From Colletes latitarsis (taxonomy: Eukaryota; Arthropoda; Insecta; Hymenoptera; Colletidae), in NCBI RefSeq assembly GCF_051014445.1, contig NC_135143.1:5518001-5582000 (forward strand): a stretch of DNA of 64,000 nucleotides, written 5' to 3'. The notes below the pieces were generated by a model. It was given only the letters and a program-made list of their open reading frames with translations, searched no databases and had not been told where the DNA came from. How positions within the stretch are numbered: the stretch's first letter is position 1; every line of letters begins with the position of its first letter. This document shows, one piece after another, positions 36,765 through 48,129 of this stretch. A program made the position numbers and the translations under genes.

Positions 36765-36917
36765 CTATATTTGCATTTGATTCAGATGTTCTTGGAGGTA
36801 TTCCAATGCTACTACAGGCTTTTCATTTGCTGCCATTATAGCTCTTTCATTCGAAACGGTTGCTACACTTTGTCCAACGAGACGAGATTGTAAATGGATA
36901 GTTTCGTCTTTATTCAT
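36765..36917 (-). CDS. Small 50-codon ORF, faintly BORCS8-like
   Basis: It runs from an ATG at 36915-36917 down to a TAG at 36765-36767 on the minus strand. The peptide begins MNKDETIHLQSRLVGQ and ends NEKPVVALEYLQEHLNQMQI. The segment ANE...VALxxLQEH recalls the N-terminal helix of BORCS8 (MEF2BNB), a subunit of the BORC lysosome-positioning complex. That family is about 100-120 residues, so this is at most a truncated copy. The frame continues protein-like after the stop (LSKRRIKANETKSM), so the TAG may be a disabling mutation. The resemblance is short and from memory. It may be a retrocopy fragment or coincidence. Confidence 0.3.
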   Translation of the reverse strand: MNKDETIHLQSRLVGQSVATVSNERAIMAANEKPVVALEYLQEHLNQMQI

Positions 36918-36987
36918 CGATTGTTAACATTGACGTTCGATCCGTTTCATCGGTTGGGTGTTTGCTTTTGTTTGCCGTCTCGTCTTG

Positions 36988-37595
36988 TTGAAGGTGGTTG
37001 GTACATCAAACGTACAGTGAATAATAAAATTATTGGGACAGAACGACACGTTTGACTTGTTGAAGAAATATTCATTTACTCAATTATAATGAAATAAATA
37101 ATTACTACATTCTTTTGCGTGTCCGTCTAGAAATCACCGATGCAGTTTGTCTTAAAATTTCGTCTCCAACATTGTTTATATCGCAGAAGTTTGAAACTTT
37201 GTCGAAATCTTCTCTAATATTAAGAAACGCTGCCAAGGAATATTTCCACCAATGTTGCTATTTGGTTTATAATCAACTAAGCTGAAAAATAGCTATTTTA
37301 TTGAAGGTGGTTGGTATATCAAACATACAGTGAATAATAAAATTATTGGGACAGAACGACACGTTTGACTTGTTGAAGAAATATTTATTTACTCAATCAA
37401 ATAAATAATTATTACATTCTTTTGCGTCTCCGTCTAGAAATCACCGATGCAGTTTGTCTTAAAATTTCGTCTCCAACATTGTTTATATCGCAGAAGTCTG
37501 AAACTTTGTCGAAATCTTCCCTAATATTAAGAAACGCTGCCAAGGAATATTTCCACCAATGTTGCTATTTGGTTTATAATCAACCAAGTTGAACG
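36988..37595 (-). repeat. 313-bp tandem duplication carrying a small ORF twice
   Basis: The block starting aaggtggttggta at 36991 recurs at 37304. The two ~300-bp units differ at few positions, so the duplication is recent. On the minus strand each unit carries 'ataaaccaaatag' followed by an open frame to a stop: one frame contains DINNVGDEILRQTASVI and ends RKRM-stop. The unit at 37304-37590 reads ...SRRRRKRM, the other ...SRRTRKRM. An AATAAA lies downstream of each stop. A second frame is open over the first half. The units could be a doubled 3' terminal exon or a duplicated gene relic. The product is not recognised. Confidence 0.85.
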
Positions 37596-37639
37596 ATAGC
37601 TACAGAAACAGAAGCGACGGTCTAAATTAGGCCCGGTTA

Positions 37640-37833
37640 CCTTTCCGCAGGGAAATCTTCAGAGGGAATTCCTTTCTGACGGGATGTTTGAAGTACGGGT
37701 CGGCGATCCTAATTTTTCGGTAGACACAATTAGCCCCTTTCAGGTTCCTCGCGTTACAACGTCGATTCTGAGGAACGTAGACCCGGCGCGCTGTCGCCAA
37801 AGTCTGTTTACCTGAACCACGGAAAATTAGGAA
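37640..37833 (-). repeat. Duplicated segment, copy 2 (partner at 35165)
   Basis: Homologous to 35165-35323, with about 55-60 extra bases (around 37745-37800) before the shared 'tctgttta' word. On the minus strand the frame is open through LKGANCVYRKIRIADPYFKH and on to a stop near 37627. The longer minus frame reaches 37983. The shared frame without stops is suggestive but not proof of coding. Confidence 0.65.
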
Positions 37834-38200
37834 AACAAACAACCGTACTGACCAGCCACGATCGTGGATGGGAAATTGAGTCGTTAACGACCGATAGGCC
37901 GCCAGTGTCGGACACCGTAATTTTAGGTACCTTGAGAGGCTATTCGGGAGCGAGAGGAGCTTACCGATCTGTGACGAGACCACCCTGGCGATCGTTGGAA
38001 AATAGTGTTAGCATTCGTTTAACCCTAACGAAGACGCCACGATGGCGGCCGGGTCAGCGGAGAGCTTCCCGGGAGAATACCGATTACCCAGAGATGCTAT
38101 TATCGCTTTCCGTCATCTCTGCTAACCGAAATTTGCGTTTCGTTTATGGAATTTACGAGATAAATCGTTTACCCTTTTATTATAATTACACCTGGAATTA
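37834..38200. other. GC-rich patch, no gene recognised
   Basis: The frame at 37905-38201 (+) overlaps the minus frame. No domain is visible. Confidence 0.4.
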
Positions 38201-39380
38201 ACTTTTTTCAATAATTACATCTACAACACATTTACCTTTTCATAGTTATTGTACCTACAATACACTTAACTTTGTATAATAATTATATCTATTGGGCTGA
38301 TTCGTACGTTTGCGTTGATTCTTCAAATGTGAAAATTTCAATTTATTTCATGTTCAAAATTTTCGTACTTCTTCCATTGTTTTTAAATGAGCCGTTTATT
38401 TTGAAAGTGGCGTGAATCGATTTATGTTCGAATCGAGATATTGAAGGGTTTACGTTGGATTAAATTTAAAAATATGGGTAACAGATGATATAGTAGAATA
38501 ATGTTTTTGGGTTTCTAAGAGTGCCAAATGTATCATTCCAATTAGCATAATTAATATTATTTAAGAAATAATATGTTTTTGATGACTATGATTGGATTTA
38601 TGTCACTTTAAAAATCAATGAAATGACGTTTTCAATTCTTAAGAAAGCACAAGTCCATAGAAAAAGTAAATTTCCCTTGAAATAAAAATAAATGTATACA
38701 CTTTTATGTTATAAGATCAAAAAAATATTCAACTTCTATTCTTTGTTAAATAATTTTTACATTAAAATTAATATTGTTTTATTAATTATTATTCCGTCTT
38801 CTCCAGTTTGTGTATGCGAGAGGGATTTAAAATAACTATGGTGGTATATAATGTAATAAATCCATTAAGTCCTTGTATTTTAGGTTTGTGAGTCGTCTTG
38901 TTTTTTTTATATAGTGGTGCCAACTTGATATTATTAAAGTTTTCGGGCTTCCCCGTTGCGATAGTAAATCCAATGTTTTGAATGGTGCAGCCTCGTTTGT
39001 TGTCGTTTTGCAGAATAACTTATATGGATCGTTTCTCAAAAATCTCATCCAACATATTTTAAACCAATTTATTCATTCACCGTCAGTATTTTTTAGTCTT
39101 TAAAAAGTCGCGTTTCTATCTTTCTGTGGACAGGCGCTATTTTGTGTTTATAACAAATTCATTGCACATTGATAACTCAACTGTTACTTTGATAACACTA
39201 TGCAACAAAATAAAAAAGCTGGGATCTCATAAAATTTTATTATTACACTTCCAAAATAAACGGCTCAAATACAAAACAGTACGACTAAGGATATATTCTA
39301 AAAATATTTGTATTTTGACAGTCGTTTCTGTCGTGATTAATGTTCAGGTTTAACGATCAAGTACAAGAACAGAGGACTAA
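38201..39380. other. AT-rich; minus frame 38836-39048 is protein-like
   Basis: The minus-strand frame at 38836-39048 ends with LTNLKYKDLMDLLHYIPP. It has a transposase-like flavour but I cannot name a family. The remainder is AT-rich without features. Confidence 0.3.
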
Positions 39381-40158
39381 TAGTTTTCCGTTTGGAGACT
39401 CTTCAGATTGGAAACTTTCTGTCTGAAGTGGCTCGGCAATAAAAGACGAGACAACTATAATCAAGACGAAAGTAAACATCGTCGGGGCTAAGGAACCGGA
39501 AACATTTTTCTCCGCGAGTCACGAAGCGTTGAAGGATCGTTGAATGGTCACGACGTCCGTATGAACGCCATTTCGCTCGGTTAGCGGAAAATTGCTTCGA
39601 TAAACACCGAGTAAGACAAGACTTTAGAGTCGTGGCCCGGAAGATCTCTGTTCCGATAGATTTGAGACGGCTGCACAAACAGCTTCGCACACGGTTCAAC
39701 GTAGAAGTGTACGGTCGAATTGTCGGTCGTTCGAAAGCAGGTAAAATTCTAGGCCAGATTTAAGGAGATTCCCGTTTAACCAACAACGGTTTCGCGGAAG
39801 TGCAAGGCGCGATTGTTGCTTCTCGCTTGATGTCCTCGAGAGTGGACTCAATACGCTTCTCGACTGTTCCGTACAATAATATTGCCAATACCGGTTGAGC
39901 TTTCTAAGCCACGTGGATGAAGAGAGTTTCTCACAATTAGAATCCAATCTTTCCCCTCGGGATATGATTTCGTTCAATCTCTCCTTTTCTGATCACAAAG
40001 CAAAATTCCTTAGAAAATGTTTAAATGGACGTTTCTCTCTATTATTCATATCAAATTAAAAAAATGGGGTAACATTTACATTCATTTCAGCAGCATCTAA
40101 CTTTTACATTCAGTTAATTAAAATAAATAACACTAATATCCTTCTATTTAAGTAGCAA
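39381..40158. other. GC-rich island then AT-rich spacer
   Basis: Minus frames at 39403-39699 and 39696-39977 abut, but neither has a recognisable domain. The spacer 39990-40158 is AT-rich. Confidence 0.4.
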
Positions 40159-41203
40159 TACAGGGTGTTCGGCCACCCTTGGGAAAAATTTTGATGGGGG
40201 ATTGTGGAGGCCAAAATAAAACGAAAATCAAGAATACCAATTTGTTGAAGAAGGCTTTGTTAAACAGTTATTAACTTTTAAAGTTCCGACCGTTCTGAAT
40301 TTTTTTCTCGAAAATGCGCAAGATTTCGAGGGTATGTCTATTCACCAAAAATGATTATAATTGACCCCCGGAACCGAAAATAATTTTTCCAAAACGATTT
40401 GAAATTTTTTAATTTTGTCGAAAAATTTCACACATTCTCGAATTTTTTTCTAGGAAGAGAGTAGGATTTCGGGGATATGACTATTCACCAAAAATGATTG
40501 TAATTGACCCCCGCAACCGAAAATAATTTTTTCAGAATTGATTAAAAATTTTTTTTTTCGTCGAAAAATTTAAGCACCTACCCCCTATCGATTTTTCTTA
40601 AAATTTCCTTTTTTATTTTTAGTAATTTTGATTGACGCCTTACAGAAAAGTTGTCTAATACTTTTTTGTAGGTACCTATGAGCTCTACTTCAGAAAAAAG
40701 TTTCATTGAAATATATTCACAATTGTAGGAGTTATGGCTGTTTGAAAATTGGACCATTTTTATGGGGTTTTTCTCATTTTGCGGGGTCAAGGACTAACTT
40801 TTCGAATATTTTTGCAATTTGAACATATTCTCCGTCAAAATACGCGTAGTTTGCTTTTTTAAACATTAAAATCGTCCAATCCGTTCAGAAGTTATGACGT
40901 TTTAAAGATTCGCATGAAAATTCAGGCAGACCTTTCTGTCCAGAAATTAGATTTTCGGTAAGGAATTTTTTTCTCGAAACCGAGTAGGATTTCGGGGGTA
41001 TGTCTATTCACCAAAAATGATTGCAATTGACCCCTGCAACTAAAAATAATTTTTCCAGAACGATTTGAAATATTTTAATTTAAGTTTTTAATAACTTTTT
41101 AACCAAGCCTCAGTCAAGAAATTGGTATTCTTGATTTTCGTCTTATTTTGGCCTCTAGAGTCCTCTATTAAAATTTTTCCCAGCGGTGGCCGAACACCCT
41201 GTA
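40159..41203 (-). repeat. Large TA-flanked repeat, copy D
   Basis: TA plus CAGGGTGTTCGGCCACCC at the left; GGCCGAACACCCTG plus TA at the right. The long terminal inverted repeats of about 115 bp are well preserved. It has one internal unit in minus orientation and three 'caattgaccc' modules. It looks among the best-preserved copies. A minus frame at 40578-40790 is the same composition-driven frame seen in other copies. Confidence 0.92.
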
Positions 41204-42240
41204 TGTTGCAATAATTGAACTCCTGAAATTCATTCTCTTATCAGACAAAATAAAATTAAATAAAGTTAAATAAAAACCTCGAAATTACTGCTTCGATCGA
41301 GATAGACTCAAGAAATGCGTTTTAAAGTATCAATATTTCGTGTTTTGTTTACGTCGTCTTATAATCACAGAAAAATATCATTTTGAAAATTAATTTCTAA
41401 AATTTTATTTCAGTTTAAAACGTTCAATCTTATTTTCGTTTTTATCATTTGAATTAACCTTTTGTTAATTATTATAATAAATTTTGTTCGAAGAAACGAT
41501 TTCATTTAAAAGATTTGATAAATTAATTTCCATTTAATGTCAGAATTTTCTTTTTTACTTTGCAATTTAAAAACGAAAATAAGAAATCCCAAACGTGGTC
41601 TGAGGTTCGACTTGGCTACGACCTAAAAAAGGTCGAAATACAGAAATATTTATATTTATGATAAAGTTTGTTGGAGGATTTCCGGTGGTAGTTGAAACAA
41701 AACGTTCCATATTCATTAAAAAACCATTAAAATGTGATTGGATAAATCTGTGGCTCCGAGACACTCAAAAACAAATCTATTCAAGGATACGGGACAGACT
41801 CGAACCATAAAATTCCGCCATTAAGGAGTCCGGGACAGAAGTCTGCCACATGTTGTGGAAGACGAAACCCGTTCGTGCGAAGATTGGAAAATCACCGTCC
41901 GATGTTTAGGCAACTTGTAAACAAACAAAGCAGACTGGTAATTGTTCGAGGTCCCACGTTTACAAATCGAGTGCAGATGTCAAAAAGCAGGTTGTGGTTA
42001 AGGACCATGATCCTTCGAGGCTATATCATCGTCGAAGTCATCTACTCATCTTCGTTCCCGTCGCTTCCCGTATGTCGCAGAGGATTCAAGATTAACCTTT
42101 CACGTTCGAAGCATATTTCCTAGTTTCTCATCGATTTATTACGAAACAATATCGTTATAATTTATATGAAGCCTCATATTAACAGAGAATTATGTAGTTC
42201 TTTAGATATTCATTGTGCTACCATATTTAAAATGTCTACA
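41204..42240. other. No gene recognised
   Basis: AT-rich to 41770, then a mixed patch at 41780-42120. The plus frame 41875-42123 has no recognisable domain. Confidence 0.45.
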
Positions 42241-42555
42241 TTTTATCTTTATTCCTACTTTTACTTTTATATATTCCTGATACTTTTTTATTCCTCAATT
42301 TTCACTTTGTATTATTATTTATAATCATTTTATGCGACTTTATGTTTCTTTCTTAAATTAGTGCCTGTTTAATTTGTTAATATATGAAGAGAGTTCTTTA
42401 CGTAAGTTAAAATTTGAACATATTTTATTTTTATTCTTATTTCTTTGTGATTATTTTATATACTATCCGTATTTACTTCTACGCTTATGTTCCTTATTCT
42501 TCAATTTTCACTTAGTATTGTTATTTGTAACCACCATACGAGTTTATGGTTTTAA
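42241..42555. repeat. Diverged tandem duplication, period ~205 bp
   Basis: 'ttattcctcaattttcactt' near 42290 and 'ttattcttcaattttcactt' near 42495 begin blocks that stay alignable for about 60 bp. The DNA is AT-rich and no frame is supported. Confidence 0.5.
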
Positions 42556-43903
42556 TTTGCTAACGCTTAAAGTGAACCACTATTTTGTTGTCTTTATATA
42601 TCAACTAGAAAAGGCATTGTCTTCGTATTCTAGGTGAACAAAATAATTGTAGGTGATACGATTATTAATTCTCTTTCCACGACTTTGTTCAGAAAATTAG
42701 TTATGCCAATATATTTGTTTACAATTACAATGCACAGGAGCTTCACTTAAATTATACATTTTTTTTCTATTTATAAAAATGTATAGTTTATGTATTAAAT
42801 TCTCCAATTTATTTCGTCATTTCGTTTTCCTTTTCATTTATTTAAAATCGTGACAGCGAAAACCAAAACGATTTAAAAGTTTCTTATTTTCTGAGTATTA
42901 TAACAATATGAACTTTTATTCTACTATGACAAACATATTGTACAAATGGAAAAACTTGTATACATAAGTGCAACAACTCTCTTCAACGTCTAGAAATTCT
43001 TTTCCAAGGGGTTAAGGGTTCAACGAACAATTTCGCAAATATTTCTGTACTTTGAAGGCGCCAAAAAGGCAATTATGACGTAAACTTCAATTAGCACGGA
43101 AGTGCGGAAAGTGTGATAACTGTTCGAGAAGAAAGATGTCTTATAAAACTAAGTTTCTCCTATAAACGTATAAAATATTTGTATTTACTTACACGACGTC
43201 TCGTCCGTATCTGTGTTAGTGGAGCGCATCAGTGTGCATCGTATTTTAAAATCGTGTGTACGTACCTGGAACAAAAGAAATTCGAAATATTTGTCAGAAA
43301 AGTTATTTGCAGCGGATCGTGGATAAATTACTTTAACAATATAACGACCAACACAGTACGGAATTTATTAATTTTCCAGGTATCTGAAATTTCGTTGTAA
43401 ATACGCCATTTCTCATTGCTTCTCGACGTCGCGATTAAATTTGAAATACCATTTTCGAGCCATATGAAATAATTTTCAAAGAATCACGAAATATAATAAT
43501 TTACAAATGCAAACAATATTAAAGTCATCAATTTAATTGTGTGGAATTTGGCGCAGAATAATTTTGTCTTTTAATCAATTTAATTTGAAATAAATAATAC
43601 TAATTGGTATCGAAACTATTGGAACATTTCGGATCGTGAAAATGCTTATAAAATTATGAAGTATTCGACTGTTTGAAGATAAAGTGAGACACAATTATAA
43701 CATTTTGTAAAGATTGTGTTATAATCTTTTCCATTTATTTTATTACGTCTTTTATAAGGGAAACTTTTCTTCCTTGACTCACATATTTAACAACTATTGA
43801 TTTTATTTATGAGAGAAAATTTACAAATGTTCTTCATTATAGTATAGTAAACATGTGTGATGTTTTTAAAAAATATAGGGTTTATACTATAAATTCCTAA
43901 GTA
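42556..43903. other. AT-rich, small mixed patch 43000-43400
   Basis: The plus frame 43113-43400 has no known features. No element ends were seen. Confidence 0.5.
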
Positions 43904-45340
43904 TACAGGGTATTTGGCCACCCCTAGGAAACATTTTAATGGGAGATTCTAGAGGCCAAAATAAGACAAAAATCAAGAATACCAATTTGTTGATGGAAGC
44001 TCCGTTAAAAAACTATTAACAATTAAATTCAAAAATTTCAAATTGTTTGGAGGGCAGCTCCCGGTTAAAAGACTCGGAAATGAAATGGTGTTAACTCACA
44101 AACAAGATTTATTAATTATACATAACATGAATAAACGTCGTAGTCGCGGAAAGGTAAAACATGTCGTTATAACGTAGAAGAAACAACTGCAAACTTGTCG
44201 TCGCCAAACAGTCGCGCGTCGGTCCCGACGAGGCAACGACAGGGACGTATGACTTGATTCGGGTCGCCCCCCGATGTGGAATCTTAACACAAATGGCTCT
44301 GGACAAATTATTTTCGGTTGTGGGGGTCAATTATAAGCATTTTTGGTGAATAGACATATCCCTGAAATCCTACCCACTTTCGAGAAAAAAAATCGGGTAG
44401 GTGTTAAAATTTTTTGGCAGAAAAAAAAATTTTTCAAATCATTTTAGAAAAATTATTTTCGGTTGCAAGAGTCGATTGCAATCATTTTTGGTTATTACAC
44501 ATACCCCCGAAATCCTACCCACTTTCGAGAAAAAAATTCTTTACCAAAAATCTAATGTGAGGCCAGAAATGCTTCCCTGAAATTTCATTCGAATCTTTAA
44601 AATGTCATAACTTCTGAACGGATTGGACGATTTTAATGTTTAAAAAAGCAAACCACGCGTATTTTGGTGGAGAATAGGTATAAATTGCAAAAATATTCGA
44701 AAAGTTGGTCTTTGACCCTACAAAATGAGAAAAACCCCATAAAAATGGTCCAATTTTCAAACAGCCATAACTCCTACAATTGTGAATATATTTCAATGAA
44801 ACTTTTTTCTGAAGTAGAGCTCATGGGTACCTACAAAAAAGTATTAGACAACTTTTCTGTAAGGCGTCAAACAAAATTACTAAAAATGAAAAAGGTATTT
44901 TTAAGAAAAATCGACCCGGGTAGGTGCCTAAATTTTTCGACGAAAAAAAAATTTTTAATTAATTCTGAAAAAATTATTTTCGGTTGCGGGGGTCAATTAC
45001 AATCATTTTTGGTGAATAGACATGCCCCCGAAATCCTACCTACTTTCTAGAAAAAAATTCGAGGTGTGAAATTTTTCGACGGAAAAAAAAATATTTTAAA
45101 TCGTTTTAGAAAAATTATTTTCGGTTGCGGGGGTCAATTATAATAATTTTTTATGAATAGACCCACCCCCGAAATCCTACCCACTTTCTAGAAAAAAAAT
45201 TCTGTACGGGCGGAACTTTGAACGTTAATAACTTTTTAAGGAAATCTCCATCAACAAATTAGTATTCTTGATTTTCATCTTATTTTGGCCTCTAGAATCT
45301 CCCATTCAAATTTTTTCCAGAGGTGGCCGAACACCCTGTA
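43904..45340 (+). repeat. Large TA-flanked repeat, copy E, split by an insertion
   Basis: TA plus CAGGGTATTTGGCCACCC at the left; GGCCGAACACCCTG plus TA at the right. It has four 'tcaatta'-type modules and one full internal unit (44600-44930). The frame 44664-45050 (128 codons) is the longest in the family, but the opposite strand is also open (44605-44796), which argues against coding. A foreign ~248-bp segment interrupts it at 44052-44299. Confidence 0.92.
44052..44299 (-). mobile_element. Solo-LTR-like insertion inside copy E
   Basis: TGGA at 44048-44051 and 44300-44303 flanks a 248-bp segment with no counterpart in other copies of the repeat. The host repeat resumes exactly on each side. 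The segment is GC-rich. On the minus strand it has TGTTAAG... and ...GTTAACA words near its two ends and an AATAAA before the second, as expected of an LTR. The inner TG/CA boundaries do not coincide with the TGGA flanks, so the exact class is uncertain. Confidence 0.6.
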
Positions 45341-46115
45341 TTTTTACGATGTATGTTTTCGTTCGACACTGTTTTCTTCGAATCATCTTTTTCACCACCA
45401 CCGCGCACGAAAGGTCTCAAACCCCTCAAATTTCTTGCGCCGTGAAGAATTAAGCAAGAATCTTATTATCGACGAAATGATTGACCTCGAAGTTCGTCCG
45501 GCAAATCTTCACCTAAAAAAGCTGTTAAGCTTAAGTGTATTTAAGAGGCAATACGTGTTCCGGAGAAACTTTAAACTTTCCTCTCCCGAGGCAATGACTT
45601 GCGTTACCCCTCCCGCTATCACCATCAATCTTTAGGGTTGGCAAGCTCCGCAGCTCAGGGTCGCGAAGCTTTGCGTTGCCACAACGCCAAACCCCTCATG
45701 CTCTGTTTAAGGGGAACATTTCTCTGTGACACCTTCAAAAAAATCGATTTTTCTTTCTCTCTCGTTTCACTAAAGTACGTACGTTCAAGCATGCATTGTT
45801 AGATTTTTATAGGAAAATTTCGAGTAGAGGAGGAGGTAGGATTATGAGATAGGGTAGAAATATGAGATACTCTGATTTCGAGTCATATACAGACATATAA
45901 TTATAAGTTTACTATTCACAGTCGTATGTTTTCTGCGCCACTTAGTTGAGTCGAAACAGCTTAAACGTTAAAACGCAAATTGTCCAAAAATTTGAAAAAA
46001 TACAGTGTTAATAAAGCGAAATAATTTGAGGTTTGAGGTATTATTTTCAAAGAATGCTGTAAATTCTGGAGTTTTTTTTCTTTAAGTTAGTGTAGGTATT
46101 GAATTTTAGGTTAGC
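45341..46115. other. Mixed composition, no gene recognised
   Basis: GC-rich patch 45400-45720 with frames at 45268-45635 and 45599-45802 that begin inside or beside the repeat. No domain was recognised. Confidence 0.45.
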
Positions 46116-46243
46116 TAAATAAATAAACGTTGAATATTTGTCTCTATTTCATTCATTCTTAGTGGTTTTCACTTTTTTCTGCAATATGATCAATTTAGCA
46201 ATTCCGGGAATAGTATCTCCCTCAATAACGAGGGAACACTGTA
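46116..46243 (+). mobile_element. TIR fragment related to 36237-36372
   Basis: This shares 'aaacgttgaatatttgtctc', 'ctccctcaataacgagggaa' and the CACTGTA end with the earlier fragment. It lacks the ~24-bp stretch that separates the two CCTCG words there. One-ended relic of a TIR element, possibly pogo/Tigger-like. Confidence 0.45.
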
Positions 46244-46367
46244 TTTACAACACTGGCAATATTTATGAGTTTATAACTTAATACGATATTATTAATTCTA
46301 TAGATGACCTCTCTTTACAAGTATTTTTAAAGTTAATGGTATAAATTGCCTACGATACAACTTTTAA

Positions 46368-48125
46368 CACTAAACCTACCGGCACTGCATGTATACCCAT
46401 TCCTACCATGACCGGTCACATGACCAATCTTTCTTTTTTTATTTAACGAGGTAACGTACTTCTAATTTTTACATATGTATAGAAAGTTGTGTTTTGATGG
46501 TCATTCGTAAGATGTTCTTTTCTTCTATGTGAAAAAATTTTTTAATATTCATCGGATAGAAGATAAAACACCCTTGAAAACGAATTTTGTTCTAAGTCGA
46601 TACCGTAGTTAGTTCTAGAGAAGAGAACTATTTAAGAAAAAGTGCTGACTAGTAATTACGCAAACATCCTGTATTTAAATTAATTTTCAATTAAATAAAC
46701 AATTTATGGTCCAGTTTTATCGTACACTAGTCGTACGATCAGTAGAAATTGCTGAAACTTCTTTGGGTATGTAGCGTCAAATTAAATATCAAAAGAAACA
46801 TAGAAGATAGCAAAAATTATAGTAGGTGATATGCTCATTAGGTAGAGGATGAAAAGCCCTTTAAAATGAGCGTTTGTACGAGTCGATAGCTTCATTAGTT
46901 CCGGAGATATAGCGATTTTAATTTCAAGTCGCTGCGGTGGCTAGTTTCGGAGATAGGGTTTGTTTACGTTTTTGATGCGCTCGCGCGAGTTCATTCATCC
47001 CTCGCGCGCGTAGATAGAAAACAGTGCGTAGTAAATTCTTGGAAATACTACGCCCGGAACGAGGTCACGACAGTCACGTACGCGGGGTAGGTCAGCACCA
47101 AGCACGTGCGACAAAGAGGTTCGACTCCGTTAGACGAAGACAAAGATAGTCGAATTAAAAAAATTACCATTTACATAAATTACGATATCTCGAAAACGGA
47201 AAGTCGGATCGACAAAAACCAAAAACCATTTTAAAGGGGAGGCTTTGCCGCTTCTAATAATGCCTCAATAATTAATAAAACACTAATAGTTTCGGAATTG
47301 CACGCATCTAAACTTTTTAGTATTTTTAATACGCGTTAATAGGCTTTCATAAGGCGGAAAGTCAGACGTAGCGGAATTTAAAAAATTACGATTGTCTTTA
47401 CACGATGATATCTCGAAAACGGAAAGTCGGATCGAGAAAAACCAAAAGCCATTTTAAAGGGGAGGCTTTGCTGCTTCTAACAGTGGTTCAATTATTAATA
47501 AAACACTAGTAGTTTCGGAACTGCACGCGTCTAAAGTTTTTAGTATTTTTAATGCGCGTTAATAGCCTTTTCTAAGGCCGAGAGCGGAATTTTAAAAATT
47601 ACCTTTTACATAAATTACGATATCTCGAAAACGGAAAGTCGGATCGACAAAAACCAAAAACCATTTTAAAGGGGAGGTTTTGCCGCTTCTAATAATGCAT
47701 CAATAATTAATAAAATACTAATAGTTTCGAAACTAAACGCGTCTAAAGTTTAACTATTTTTAATACGCGTTGTTAGACTGTTCTAAGGCAGTGGAAACTG
47801 TAGATTCTCTCTTTTCGTCTTTGCTATACGTATATTTCCTATTTACATCGGAAGTTAATCAGAATTTGGTACCAAATGTCCAGTTTTTTACAAAAAAAAC
47901 ATAAATCGTTTAACCGGTCAGATGACCGGTCGTGGTAGGCAAGACAGACCACATATTTTTCTCAGAAAATAAACAATAAGATTAGAAGTGAATATTGTAA
48001 AATTCATTGTACGTATACTGTAAGGAAAGTCGTGAAGTTAAGTGGTGCTAAAACAATATTGTCTGTTAGAAATTCTAAACGAAATTTTAAAAACGGTCAT
48101 TTGACCGGTCGCGGTAGGTTTAGTG
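46368..48125. mobile_element. 1.76-kb non-autonomous TTAA element (piggyBac-type)
   Basis: TTAA at 46364-46367 and 48126-48129 flanks termini CACTAAACCTACCG and CGGTAGGTTTAGTG, which are perfect inverted repeats of 14 bp. Subterminal GACCGGTCA/TGACCGGTC words recur near both ends. There is no transposase frame, so it must be mobilised in trans. The core at about 46960-47130 is GC-rich, unlike the rest. Three tandem ~215-bp units follow. Other family members here are 12062-12240 and 63736-64000. TTAA duplication is the piggyBac hallmark; the assignment rests on that. Confidence 0.92.
47155..47790 (+). repeat. Three tandem ~215-bp units inside the TTAA element
   Basis: 'cgaaaacggaaagtcggatc' occurs at about 47191, 47414 and 47626 (spacing 223 and 212 bp), each followed by 'ccattttaaaggggagg' and an 'attaataaaa' tail. 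Diverged relatives of the same motif in inverted orientation appear near 46830-46915, so the interior grew by repeated duplication. Confidence 0.88.
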
Positions 48126-48129
48126 TTAA

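Noticed and set aside
38836..39048. Minus-strand frame as a named transposase
   Set aside because: The C-terminal words feel transposon-like but I cannot tie them to a family or find termini nearby.
44664..45050. Recurring open frame (NEKNPIKMVQFSNSHNS type) in copies A, B, D, E and F of the large repeat, read as a conserved protein
   Set aside because: Frame lengths differ between copies, the opposite strand is open over the same stretch in E and F, the starts are not ATG in most, and many differences change residues. It is better explained by repeat composition; a dN/dS test over all genomic copies would settle it.
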